DNA from: Trichomonas vaginalis G3
Taxonomy: Eukaryota; Parabasalia; Trichomonadida; Trichomonadidae
Assembly (NCBI RefSeq): GCF_026262505.1
Contig: NC_067203.1
Location: 10,354,001 to 10,418,000 of the forward strand
Direction of reading: 5' to 3'
DNA: 64,000 nucleotides
Part shown: in pieces, positions 11,080 to 20,445 of the stretch
Numbering within the stretch: position 1 is the first letter of the stretch
Layout: every line of letters starts with the position of its first letter
Notes under the pieces: model-generated
What the model saw: the letters and a program-made list of their open reading frames with translations, nothing else
The model's database searches: none
Told to the model about the DNA's origin: nothing
Program-made: the position numbers and the translations under genes

Positions 11080-12099
11080 ATGCGTATATTTTTGTGCGGA
11101 TGCGTCCATGGTTCATGGGAAGTTGTTGTTAATGAAGTAAACAAACTTGTCGCTAAAGGAACAAAAATTGATCTTATTATTGTTGCTGGTGATACTGAAT
11201 CATTTCGTTCAAAATCAGATTTGGAATCATATAATTACCAAAGACAGAATCATGATTTAGGAACTTTTCACAAACTTGTTAGTGGAGAATTGAAATTGCC
11301 TTGCAAAATGCTTATGATCGGAGGAAACAACGAAGTTGGAGATATGATATTCCAGCTTCCATTTGGAGGATGGGTGACTCCAGATATATTCTTTGCAGGA
11401 ATAAATTCTCAAATCTATTTTGGTGATTTATTGATCACATGTCAGAGTGGTATTATGAACGGACAAGATTATCATAAATGTATTTCAGAGAAATTCCCTG
11501 TCAGAGGTTGTGATACTCATTTAATATTACATATCCGTGAAGTCTCGATTTTCCAGCTTTATGGTTTGAAGAATGTACCTTTGTTTGTATCACATGAATG
11601 GCCATCAGGAATTCCAAAGCAGTACAGAAACATTCCAAGAATGCAGTTTTATGCTAAATCAGATGATAAAAATGATTTCGGATGCCCAGGATTTGTGAAG
11701 CTTTTGAACAAGCACCGACCAAAGAAGTGGTATGCAGCTCATTTGCATGTTAGATTTGATTGTACTCTGAAAAATGGAACAAAATTCACAGGAGTTCCTA
11801 AAGTTATTGATAAACGGTATAAGTGGTATGAATTAGAAGAATACAATTGCAATCCAGCTGGAGGTTTCAAGTTTTCAGGAGAATGGATCAATATTGTGAA
11901 GAATACTGAGAGGTTTGTCAAGAATCCAAAACTCCTTCAAAACTTAGATTGGGATGAAGAGTGGAGAAAAATATATGAAACAATGAACACAGAAGATTTC
12001 CCAGAGAAAGTCGATGTTATGGAATACAATGATGATTACCAAATTCAGACAAAGAAATTCTGCGATTCTTATCAAATTTACAACCCATATAAGATATAA
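11080..12099 (+). CDS. DBR1: RNA lariat debranching enzyme-like protein (DBR1 family)
   Basis: 339 residues, typical of compact protist DBR1. DBR1 opens the 2'-5' bond of excised intron lariats in the nucleus, so it belongs to the splicing pathway. Metal-site signatures are in order: GCVHG (Cys8, His10), AGD (Asp38), GGNNE (Asn83), SHEWP (His172) and AHLHV (His221, His223); the GGWVTPDIFFAG and SGEWINIV regions also fit the family. The Cys at position 8 where other phosphoesterases have Asp is known from DBR1 enzymes. One oddity: the GNHE motif reads GNNE, so the catalytic His of the family is Asn84 here. This could weaken activity or mark a specialised paralogue. The last ~80 codons also occur in the upstream Ser-rich gene. 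An initiator-like TCATTTCATT supports the start. Confidence 0.85.
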   Translation: MRIFLCGCVHGSWEVVVNEVNKLVAKGTKIDLIIVAGDTESFRSKSDLESYNYQRQNHDLGTFHKLVSGELKLPCKMLMIGGNNEVGDMIFQLPFGGWVTPDIFFAGINSQIYFGDLLITCQSGIMNGQDYHKCISEKFPVRGCDTHLILHIREVSIFQLYGLKNVPLFVSHEWPSGIPKQYRNIPRMQFYAKSDDKNDFGCPGFVKLLNKHRPKKWYAAHLHVRFDCTLKNGTKFTGVPKVIDKRYKWYELEEYNCNPAGGFKFSGEWINIVKNTERFVKNPKLLQNLDWDEEWRKIYETMNTEDFPEKVDVMEYNDDYQIQTKKFCDSYQIYNPYKI

Positions 12100-12238
12100 T
12101 TATTTTATTCATGTTATCGTTTGTTATAAATATTTTAATAATATGTAATAATTGGTACATATAATTGTATATCATATGTTATAACTCATATGTTGCATTA
12201 TACTATCTATTATTGAATCATCTTTCATCAATTTTAGA
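11852..12238 (+). repeat. 387-bp exact duplication, copy 2 (probable donor)
   Basis: Identical to 10186..10572. It includes the C-terminal coding part and 3' flank of the DBR1-like gene. Identity extends through non-coding flank, so the duplication is recent or maintained by gene conversion. Confidence 0.9.
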
Positions 12239-12459
12239 GACCCTCAGATATTTACTCTATTTCCTAGAAGTTATCTGTTCTAACTTCATAACCAGGGAAG
12301 AAGCACTACTTCTAAAGAATTTTAATATTATATTTAGTATTTCATAATAAAATATTGTGAAATAGTTATGATTACATTTCAATTGAATAAAGTAAAATAC
12401 TACTTCTCCTAAAATATTACCCTAAAAAAAATATTTAATATTTAAAAAAAAATATTTAA

Positions 12460-13395
12460 TTATCTTGGATATTGTTGTGGTTGTTGTTGGTTCTGAGGCA
12501 TAGGGTTAAATCCCATTTGTTGCCCATAAGGAGCGAACTGCATTTGAGGTGGATATCCCATCTGTGGTTGTGGATATCCCATTTGTGGAGGATACTGTAT
12601 CTGTCCGAATGGATTCATTTGGCCTTGTGAATACATCTGGTTAAATCTAGCGAATTTAAGAAAACTTTGGTAAAGTTCTGGATCTGATTGCATTTGTTGG
12701 AATTTCTGGAAATCTAAGTATTGTTTTGGTGTCATACCTCCCATTGGCATTTGTGGTTGAGTTGGAGCAATTTGTGGTTGAGCTGGAGCAGTTTGTGGAT
12801 TAAATTGCCTTGGTTGGAAATCTGTAGGCTTTGGTTGATTTGTAATTTGTGGCTGAGGTTGCTCTGGTCTAATTTTGGCTGGTGGTGGTGTCTGTTGTCT
12901 GATTGATCTATTATTTTGAACAACTGGTTCTGGAACTTCTTGTTTCTTAGGTTCTGGTATCGGTTGTTGTTGAGGTGGTTTGTATGGTTGCTGTTGATTT
13001 GTTAAAACAATCTTTGGTTGTTCAGATGATTGATTTCTCTTAATAAATAGACCAAAGTGATATACATTAGTTTTAATAGATGCAAGATCTTGTGGAACGC
13101 GAAGTGTATTTCTTGGTTTTCTTTCTTCCCTTTGTTTTGGTTGAGTTGGTTGAATTTGTTGTTGAACTGGTTCTTGTGGCATCATTTGTGGTTTGTTCTC
13201 TTGCGCTGGGAAAGAAGGTGAAGCTGGTTGTTCAAATTTCTTTGTTTCTTCTGGTTTTGGTTGTGGAGAATTCATATCTAGATTTCCCCAGCTTGTATTT
13301 GTAGATTGAGCATAATTTTGATTACGCGGTCTCGTTTGTTTAGTTTCTTCACGTTGTTGTCTTCCATATTGTTGTCTTCTTGAATTAGATGACAT
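12460..13395 (-). CDS. Pro/Gln-rich low-complexity protein
   Basis: 311 residues from the ATG at 13395 (MSSNSRRQQYGRQQ...). I prefer this start over an upstream in-frame ATG because the extension is AT-rich and hydrophobic like non-coding DNA, and because TCATTT immediately precedes this ATG as an initiator. The protein is dominated by Gln and Pro, with a C-terminal stretch of repeated GYPQPQMGYPPQM type, and a short less biased island (TLRVPQDLASIKTNVYHFG) near the middle. Such composition is typical of disordered, RNA- or condensate-associated proteins, but no domain identifies a function. It is convergent with the DBR1-like gene and co-oriented with the next gene upstream. Confidence 0.7.
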   Translation of the reverse strand: MSSNSRRQQYGRQQREETKQTRPRNQNYAQSTNTSWGNLDMNSPQPKPEETKKFEQPASPSFPAQENKPQMMPQEPVQQQIQPTQPKQREERKPRNTLRVPQDLASIKTNVYHFGLFIKRNQSSEQPKIVLTNQQQPYKPPQQQPIPEPKKQEVPEPVVQNNRSIRQQTPPPAKIRPEQPQPQITNQPKPTDFQPRQFNPQTAPAQPQIAPTQPQMPMGGMTPKQYLDFQKFQQMQSDPELYQSFLKFARFNQMYSQGQMNPFGQIQYPPQMGYPQPQMGYPPQMQFAPYGQQMGFNPMPQNQQQPQQYPR

Positions 13396-13591
13396 AAATG
13401 AAAAATTTTTGAAAAAAAAAGTGTCATAATTTTTTTTTCTGGAGAATGAAAAATTATCCATAATGAATTCATGGAGTTTTAATTTAAGATGGTGATGCCA
13501 CAATACCATCCTTGTATAAACTAAATACATGAAAAGAAATGAAATTAAACAAAAATTAAAATAATTTTGAAAAAATATAAATAATAATTGT

Positions 13592-15040
13592 TTATGAAAT
13601 TGAATCCAAGAATTTTTGTGCTGGTCTTTTAAGCTGTGGATCAACTAGCAGTGTTTTAATGTATTCATCGAGCCTCTTTCTCTTAAAAGCTAACTCACAT
13701 TTCTTATAAGTGCAAAGTTCAGCAGCAACAAGTATTGCTACTTCAGTTAATTCTCCTCTTTCGTTGATTATGTCATTAATCATATCGCACATCTTCATAA
13801 ATTCTCTTGAATAAGCGATTCTAGAAATTGTATCGAGCATTAACAGCGCGGAATGCTTTGATGTTGTTGTATTCAAGTCGGCAGCCATTGCAAAGAAAGC
13901 TCTGAGGAATCCACTGTCTGACAAATTCGAAATAATTTGTTCATTAAGTTCAATTCTTCTGATTATTGTGCAAAGCATTGAAAGAGAGTTTCCATTTTCT
14001 TGGTTTGTTATCATCTTGAGGAATTCATAGAAATCTGGACTCTCTGCAATTGTTTGGCGCAATTCTTTAAATTTGAACACGCTCAAGAACAATCTAAGTG
14101 TTTCTATTGGTGTTGGAAGCTCTTTTCCAAGCCAGAGCTTAGCATTTTCTACAAGAAAGTCTGCAAATACGGGATCTGAGGACGCTTTCATGAGAACCAT
14201 CGTTGCTTTGTCATCGCGCTCTGAAAGAGAGCAAAGAGTTTGTAGAAGTGGTCGATCGCAACTTTCTTCGCCATGTAATGGAACAGAAATTAAAAGAGTA
14301 AGAACAGGTCTTTGTAAATCTTTTACGCGAAGATGGGCTCGAATAGGATCAATAGGAAGTTCGCCTCCTGTATAGACTTTCGAGATATTGCAAAGTCCGC
14401 AGTAAACGACTTTAAGTGTCATTATATCAGTTTCGTTTAAAAGGGCGCAAATTTTACGCCAGCAATGTTCTGCACGACCTTGGCAGTAGTCTTCATACTT
14501 TATGCATAATGTTGTGAGAAGTGATACATAATTTGCGGCTAATTCTGGGCCAATAAATCTCTGAGATTCTTGAATTAAAAGATCAACCATTGGCCATGGA
14601 TTTTCAATATATGCGAACTTCTGTGCGTAAATAGCAAGAATTGTTAATGATTTCTTTGGATTTCGCTTGATTAACGGCGCAAATTGTTTTGTAATTCTGC
14701 TATCATCAAAGCAATGAGGTCCAAGACTAACGAGAACAAATATAATCTCGAACACTGAATCTTGGAACATTCTCTGACGATATGGTAATTGTAACGCAAA
14801 ATTTTCTTTAATAAAAACATCTAAATGTCTATCATTGCATAAGACCTTTGCGATTGTATAAAGAATTAGATTTCCTGTTTCCTCATCGATTGATTGCTGG
14901 AAATAATTAAGTAATATTTCGAAAAATTCGCGTGATTGAGAATAGTGTAATGTCTCTGGTGAGGCCTCGAGCTCTTCATAAAAACCATCAACATTAGGAA
15001 CTTTTAAAATCTCAAGATTAGTCGAATCTTCTGGATTCAT
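13592..15040 (-). CDS. Helical-repeat (armadillo/HEAT-like) protein, function unknown
   Basis: 482 residues from the ATG at 15040 (MNPEDSTNLEILK...). A longer in-frame upstream extension exists but is AT-rich and unlikely to be coding. The whole protein is made of amphipathic helices of about 40-residue spacing with conserved Leu/Ile patterns, as in armadillo or HEAT solenoids (for example the stretch around FFEILLNYFQQSI and the later SMLCTIIRRIELNEQI). Such proteins usually act as scaffolds. Trichomonads have many of this sort with no assigned role. No catalytic motif, signal peptide or membrane segment was seen. Confidence 0.75.
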   Translation of the reverse strand: MNPEDSTNLEILKVPNVDGFYEELEASPETLHYSQSREFFEILLNYFQQSIDEETGNLILYTIAKVLCNDRHLDVFIKENFALQLPYRQRMFQDSVFEIIFVLVSLGPHCFDDSRITKQFAPLIKRNPKKSLTILAIYAQKFAYIENPWPMVDLLIQESQRFIGPELAANYVSLLTTLCIKYEDYCQGRAEHCWRKICALLNETDIMTLKVVYCGLCNISKVYTGGELPIDPIRAHLRVKDLQRPVLTLLISVPLHGEESCDRPLLQTLCSLSERDDKATMVLMKASSDPVFADFLVENAKLWLGKELPTPIETLRLFLSVFKFKELRQTIAESPDFYEFLKMITNQENGNSLSMLCTIIRRIELNEQIISNLSDSGFLRAFFAMAADLNTTTSKHSALLMLDTISRIAYSREFMKMCDMINDIINERGELTEVAILVAAELCTYKKCELAFKRKRLDEYIKTLLVDPQLKRPAQKFLDSIS

Positions 15041-15596
15041 CAAGAGATTTTTTTTTGAAAAATTTACATTCAAACGCACGAGTAACGGAGTTGAAAAATA
15101 TACTCTTTTAGACAAATCTGATATGATAGCTATATTAAAAATAACCAAATAAATCTTATTGAAGTTGGAAAGCAGAGATATTTTTAAATCATTTGTGATT
15201 TCGAAATCAAATTCGATACGAAAACTGAATGATAGCTTTATCAAAATGGGACTGGTTCCATTTTCTTCATGTTAAGTAGTTTTGTAGTCTAATATATCTG
15301 AAATATGTTAAATTAAAGAATATTGAAATGAAAAACCAAATTCATTAAACTCCAGCATTAAGGAATGAATTCGTTTTCATTTTGTATGAAGTATCACAGA
15401 AGAATTTCAGTCAAATTCAGAAAAATGAAAAAACAATATTTGGGAAACAAATAATTTTATGTTTACGTATAAGATATCTATAAATATATAGAATCACAAG
15501 CGCATTACTTGTTAATCCAATTTAATAAGCGTATATGTTGATATCAAGAACATACAACGGAAAAATGTAGGTATTTCATTCTAGGATAGTGTGTTT
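15041..15596. other. Intergenic, nothing recognised
   Basis: AT-rich stretch of about 556 bp between two minus-strand genes. I see no RNA gene, repeat or ORF worth calling. Confidence 0.6.
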
Positions 15597-16121
15597 CTAA
15601 TTGACATTGAATTTTTGGCTTGGTTTGTTTCCGTGAAATTTAAAAAATAAGGTTGAATTTTGAGGGAATTCCATTACTGTTGTAATTTTCTTTGCAATTT
15701 TCTTCTCATCATTACTTTGTTTGATATCTGAAATCCAATAACTAAGAATAATCGAAGGATAATCTGGTTTTTTCTTTGAAACTGTAATTCCAATAACTTC
15801 ATGTGGGAAAAGATTTCCAACGCATGCTAAAACTGATTTTTCCCAAGCCAAATCCGCAAACTCGTGCTTCAAGCAAATGTACCATTTTCCACTGTTTTGA
15901 TTTTTTTGATCTTCCCACACTGGACGATAGCCCTCACGAAATAGATTTAGATCATAATTGTCATCAAGTTTACTTGGTAATTTTGTGTGAGAATAAACTT
16001 GCCAAAATGTTTCTACAGTATCAAATTCTGCCATATTGTGGATGCAGTCCTCGTATTTCTTGTCTGTTGTTTCTGATTGATTAATAAAAGAAAGGATCCA
16101 TTTATTTTGTAAAGGGTTCAT
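15597..16121 (-). CDS. eIF4E-family cap-binding protein
   Basis: 174 residues from the ATG at 16121 (MNPLQNKWILSF...). The eIF4E pattern is clear: Trp8 (W43 of human eIF4E), FDTVETFWQVYSH with Trp40 (W73, the eIF4G/4E-BP side), VWEDQKN with Trp69-Glu70 (W102/E103, cap sandwich and guanine recognition), and YWISD with Trp129 (W166). The position matching human W56, the other cap-stacking residue, falls in DKKYED and appears to be Tyr23, as in 4EHP and class III eIF4E proteins. It may therefore be a translational regulator or an alternative initiation factor rather than the main eIF4E; trichomonads have several. It acts in the cytoplasm on capped mRNA. Confidence 0.85.
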   Translation of the reverse strand: MNPLQNKWILSFINQSETTDKKYEDCIHNMAEFDTVETFWQVYSHTKLPSKLDDNYDLNLFREGYRPVWEDQKNQNSGKWYICLKHEFADLAWEKSVLACVGNLFPHEVIGITVSKKKPDYPSIILSYWISDIKQSNDEKKIAKKITTVMEFPQNSTLFFKFHGNKPSQKFNVN

Positions 16122-16777
16122 CAAAAAAAATATGACGATTATTTTCAATTCAATCATTTCGTATGATCAATTATGGAAGATTACGTGGTTTCGTACTTTA
16201 TGATATTGTTCTCTGACGCACACTAAATTCATAAAAGAATAAATCTTTCCGGAAATGAAGATATATTCATATGAAACAGAGAAAATCCCATAAATTTTAT
16301 TTATTAATGAATGGAGTGCACCTAATATGTTTCGATGTATGAATTGGATAGGCATAAATCTATAACTCAGTCTATCAATGCACGTCATTACTAAAAATAG
16401 AATTCCTTTATTTAAGACTGAACAGAAATCATGAATATGGTATATCATCTTCAACTGATTAATATCATTTTCAATAAATATGAAAAAAAGGAAAGAATGT
16501 AAAGCATAAGATATATCAGTAAATAGTTTTTAAGAATGATTATAATTAAAAGTTTATACTTCGAAATGCTTACTCATGGATGGTCATTTCAAGAGTTTCA
16601 AGCAATAAATAAAGATAGATATTTTCATTATTTTAATTTTTTGCAAAATGTGTGTAAGCTATTGTGCAATCCGTTCGCAACAATTCATTGATTTGACATG
16701 GCTTGAAATTTTGTTCAATAAAATACAATGAAATTTAATTGAATTTGTTTTTTCTTGAAATTTAATGTGAATAATGG
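16122..16777. other. Intergenic, nothing recognised
   Basis: About 656 bp of AT-rich DNA. A minus-strand open frame near 16167..16454 looks accidental in composition. No repeat or RNA gene was recognised. Confidence 0.55.
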
Positions 16778-16957
16778 TTACACTTTAGCATTGTACATCA
16801 TTTGATCCATAGGCTTTGCTTTGCTGCACATATATTCATGAATAGGAAGTGCTGAAATTTGAACTTCCTTCTTGCAATATTCACACTTGACAGTTTGCTT
16901 GGAAAGATCTTTAATCGAAAGTGTTTTTATAGGACGAGGGGGAGCTCCACCAGACAT
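16778..16957 (-). CDS. Small zinc-finger protein (C2HC type)
   Basis: 59 residues from the ATG at 16957 (MSGGAPPRPIKTL...). It contains one CxxC...HxxxC unit (CEYCKKEVQ...PIHEYMC), the spacing of small C2HC/UBZ-like zinc knuckles, which bind nucleic acid or protein partners. It is divergent from the 125-aa gene at 16987 with only 29 bp between the start codons, so the two must share a very compact promoter. The exact role is unknown. Confidence 0.6.
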   Translation of the reverse strand: MSGGAPPRPIKTLSIKDLSKQTVKCEYCKKEVQISALPIHEYMCSKAKPMDQMMYNAKV

Positions 16958-16986
16958 CAAAAAAAAATGGCCAAAGGTGACAAGTA

Positions 16987-17364
16987 ATGGATTTCTCTCT
17001 TGATGAATTAAGAGCATTCAAACTCAGATTTAGTGGTACATATACAAATGGGAAACTGTTAGTTTTCATACTTCCAAATAGCCTTATCATTCTTACATTT
17101 CATCCAGCATTTATTAAAGATCAGAAATCTTTTGACTACATGGGGCCTCCACTTGGTCACGAAATCCATGTTGATGATGAAATTGTTTATATTAATGAAG
17201 AAATACTTAAATGTCCAACTCAAGGAAATGTTATAGATGTAAATCCAAACATGGGCGATGTAGAAAGATTTAAAGGTGGCCCAACTTCGAATTTTATATT
17301 AATTGTCAAGCCTAATAAAGGCGCTCCACGTCAATTTGGAGATGATTATGTTAAAATTTGTTAA
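16987..17364 (+). CDS. Hypothetical 125-aa protein
   Basis: An open frame of 125 codons with normal, non-biased composition, mostly predicted beta strands (KLLVFILPNSLIILTF, HEIHVDDEIVYINEEIL, SNFILIVKP). No family was recognised. It starts 29 bp from the start of the divergent zinc-finger gene. There is no signal peptide or membrane segment. The divergent pairing suggests co-regulation. Confidence 0.6.
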   Translation: MDFSLDELRAFKLRFSGTYTNGKLLVFILPNSLIILTFHPAFIKDQKSFDYMGPPLGHEIHVDDEIVYINEEILKCPTQGNVIDVNPNMGDVERFKGGPTSNFILIVKPNKGAPRQFGDDYVKIC

Positions 17365-19410
17365 TTTTCTATCAAATACTAGTTGTTCATATTACTACTT
17401 GTGCAATTACAAAATTTTATTTTACTAAAAAAATATTGTTTAAAAAATATTGAATTAAAAAAAAGTTTTAAAGAAAAAATGGTAGGTGCATCAGTCTATA
17501 AAGTATTGGCTAAGGGTCAGTACCTCACAGGCTGATGTTCCTATCTTTTGAAGGCGGTATTACCTTTCAATAAAAATCCGACATGTAAATCAAAAAAAAA
17601 AGTCAGATGTAATTTTTCCTTTACAATCAATTAATTTCAAAAACGCCAAATCCTTTTAAATCCCCGTGTTTCTTTACCTAAAAATATGGGTTTTGGCATG
17701 TGCAAGTTTAATACTTTGTAAAATTAGTACAAACGTAATCAAAATCTCTGTAAATAAAATTTCATAATTTTATTTTAGTATTATATAGAAATCCTCGGGC
17801 AATTAATTTCACATAATCTTGTCAATAACATATTTGTAGCCTTAGTTCTTATTCTGATTGAAATATTATTGATGGATGAAGATACCTTTAATTTTGAAAA
17901 AATAATCCATCGTGATGCGTGTTAAATGTAATATCTAGTTAAAATAATACAGGGCTGCTATAAAAGCCATTTCTAAAATTTTGAGATATCAATTACCTTT
18001 CTATTTTTCTATAACTACTTCATGAAATATTCACTTTTTGTGACTAAGATGCAAATCTCTGTTATTCTAGATATATGGTCAAAAACATTTTTTCGAATCT
18101 AAATTTCTCCAAAAAGAAATAAAATCATGAACGATAGTGTGGAACTAGTGGGAAAGATTATAAATAGGGGAATCAATGTGGTTTCCGCAATAGACAAAGC
18201 TTTGTCTTACTCCTACCAATAGAAAAAATTCACAGGTTTAATCTTTGAAGTTGCTCCATCGAAATAAGAATTATGCAAATATGATATTGGGATAGTATGA
18301 GAAACAATTCATCTGGCATTATTTTACCTTATCATCCCTCGAAAAAGCAATTACATACCCTTCAGAAAAGCTCTGAAAAATATCATTATCGAGATTTCAA
18401 TTTTTCAAAGCTATCTCAAAATAAACTCCTCAAATAAACTTTTAATCAAAATTAGTACATCATATTAGAGCGAAATTTATATTGAATAATTAATAAATCC
18501 GATAAAATTGGTTTTGAATTCATTTAAAAAGTATATGAACAGTAAAAAATGAATTGATCTTTGTTCATATCTGATACGACGATATATTAAGGGTGCACCC
18601 GTATGTACGTTTATTTGAGAGAAGGAGGATTACCCTCTCAATTTTGAGGGATTCGTTAGTTTATTTTCTCGATGAATATGCAATAAAATTTGATTTTTAC
18701 CTTATCAATATACTTCATATAATATACACATGTTCATGTAAAAACTTTTTCCCAAAATCCTCAGGAATTAAGGGATTTTTGAATTTTAAGAATTTTTTTC
18801 GAATTTTTTCGAAAAAAAAATATTTTCAGAATATAGATCCGTATTTTTCCCAAGTGAGCGGGGTATCTCCAATCCCAGCCCTATCGTCCTCCCGGTGTCA
18901 GTTTTCAATATAAAATCCAAATTTTTTTTGAAAATAAAAATTTCGAGAAATTTTTCTGATTTTTTTTCTTTGATTTCAATAATTCAAAATAAATTTTGGA
19001 GTAAAAAGACACTATTTAATGAATTCATATGAGTGAATGTGGATAAATACTCTCAAAACATACAATTTATCTATTTTTTCTTTATATTATCAACTAATTA
19101 GTGATAATTTTTTTGAATCAGATTTTTTTTTCATTAAAAACATAATATATAACACAACAATGATGCACACATACGTATCTACACATCAAAATATAAAGCT
19201 TGTTTTGGTCTGGGCATCCCAACCCAAAATTCTTTAAAAAATTGAATAAAATTGAATACTTGGGGCTGGGATACCATCCCAAAACCGAATTGAATTTTTT
19301 GAATTAAAGAATATATTTATGTATTTATAATATACATGTGATGTCTATAAAAATACTAAATTCTAAAAAAAATTCAATTTATTCAAAACGTATACTAAGT
19401 GATCACTTCA
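17365..19410. other. Long intergenic stretch with scattered repeat fragments
   Basis: About 2 kb without a convincing gene. A less AT-rich island of ~100 bp at about 17483..17580 may be an RNA gene but was not identified. At about 18598..18640 lies a ~40-bp block (containing CCGTATGTACGTTTATTTG) that recurs at about 41660..41698 beyond Polinton A2. Near 18840..18900 and 19205..19290 there are GC-richer stretches, the latter with inverted GGGATAC/CATCCC pieces. None of these looks like protein-coding sequence. Confidence 0.5.
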
Positions 19411-20145
19411 TTAGTAGGATCAGCAATCCTACTAAATGGTGAGAACGCCACTAACTCAAAAGGGAGTCCTTGGAGCTCTTGATCTCTTGTCAGTAGAGTT
19501 CATAATGAGGCATGGCATCTACTGATTAGAGATCAGAGCAATCCTACCTTACCTTCAGGAGCTACAAAGCTCCTAATCGTTACGAGAGGGAGCCTTGGAG
19601 CTCCTGAAGCTCATCAGCAGAGGCTATTTACCATTTGGGCCTCTTCTGATGAGATGCGAAACACGTCTACGAACCAGGAGCTTCAAAACTTCTAATCCTT
19701 ACTAAAGGGAGCTTTGAGCTCCTGAGTCTCCATCAACAGAGTCCCAGATGGTAAATGTCCTTTGCTGATGAAAGATGCGAAACACATCTACGAACCAGGA
19801 GCTCCAAAGCTCCTAATCCTTACGAAAGGGAGCTTTGGAGCTCCTGAAACTCCTTTTACTATAAAATAGGACAGTTTTCTTCTGAGGTTCTCATCAAATC
19901 TAAGACTTCAGAAGAAAGCTGTCCTATCAATGTATACTTACACTCTCATGGACTACAAGTGTACAATTTTAAGGCAGAGATTATCCGAGGCCTCTCATCA
20001 AATGAGGGACCTCGGATAATCTCTACCTTAAGTAGTCAAATAACTTTTCTCACTATTTAGGAACAAAAGAACAAGAGTTGGAGTACTTTAAGGCAAGATT
20101 CTTCCGAAATCTCTCATCGAATGAGAGACTTCGGAAGGACCTTGC
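19411..20145. repeat. Array of long hairpins (at least nine) in tandem
   Basis: Nearly every segment folds back on itself. Hairpins are visible at 19411..19435, 19481..19534, 19554..19608, 19610..19653, 19675..19724, 19731..19770, 19796..19846, 19866..19927, 19971..20029 and 20093..20145. Stems are 10 to 28 bp with loops of 3 to ~20 bases. Three of them (19554, 19675, 19796) share the stem CAGGAGCT...AGCTCCTG and alternate with CATCAGCAGAGG-type stems and a constant spacer ATGCGAAACACRTCTACGAAC-like segment, giving a ~121-bp repeat. The last two have 28-bp and 25-bp stems with 3-base loops; their mismatches are all transitions. The array is richer in GC than the surroundings. Function unknown: hairpin-rich mobile element, structured RNA precursor or satellite. 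Confidence 0.75.
20064..20145 (+). repeat. 82-bp direct repeat, copy 1 (contains hairpin)
   Basis: This 82-bp block is identical to 21791..21872. Both contain the 53-nt hairpin with arms starting GCAAGATTCTTCCG and loop CGA. The two copies bracket the TIR-bearing satellite-filled segment 20155..21781. Confidence 0.8.
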
Positions 20146-20445
20146 GGAAAAACCAGAATTTTCGAAAAAGTGACACCAACTATTAAAGTTATTTTATTAC
20201 TAGATTTATTTACAAATTATAAGATAATATCATTAACCGAATATATTTTTAATATAAATAAAAAACTTTTTTATACAAAAAATTACAATCAATCGATAAA
20301 TATTATAAAACATTTATTCCAAAAAGATTAAGTAATAGGTGGGATCCTGCATATAATATAATTTTATGTCATAAAGTTTACAAATTTTAGATGGACCACA
20401 GTGAGAATGTGAGTGGTTAATTTAAAGGTGGTCTGATAAAGATAT

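Noticed and set aside
16167-16454. 95-aa minus-strand open frame
   Set aside because: Composition is that of intergenic DNA, with no recognisable motif or leader.
17483-17580. U2 snRNA gene
   Set aside because: Only a short stretch (TTGGCTAAG) resembles U2; the branch-point recognition sequence GUAGUA is absent.
19411-20145. CRISPR-like array
   Set aside because: The repeats are hairpins with differing stems and no regular repeat-spacer structure; the context is eukaryotic.
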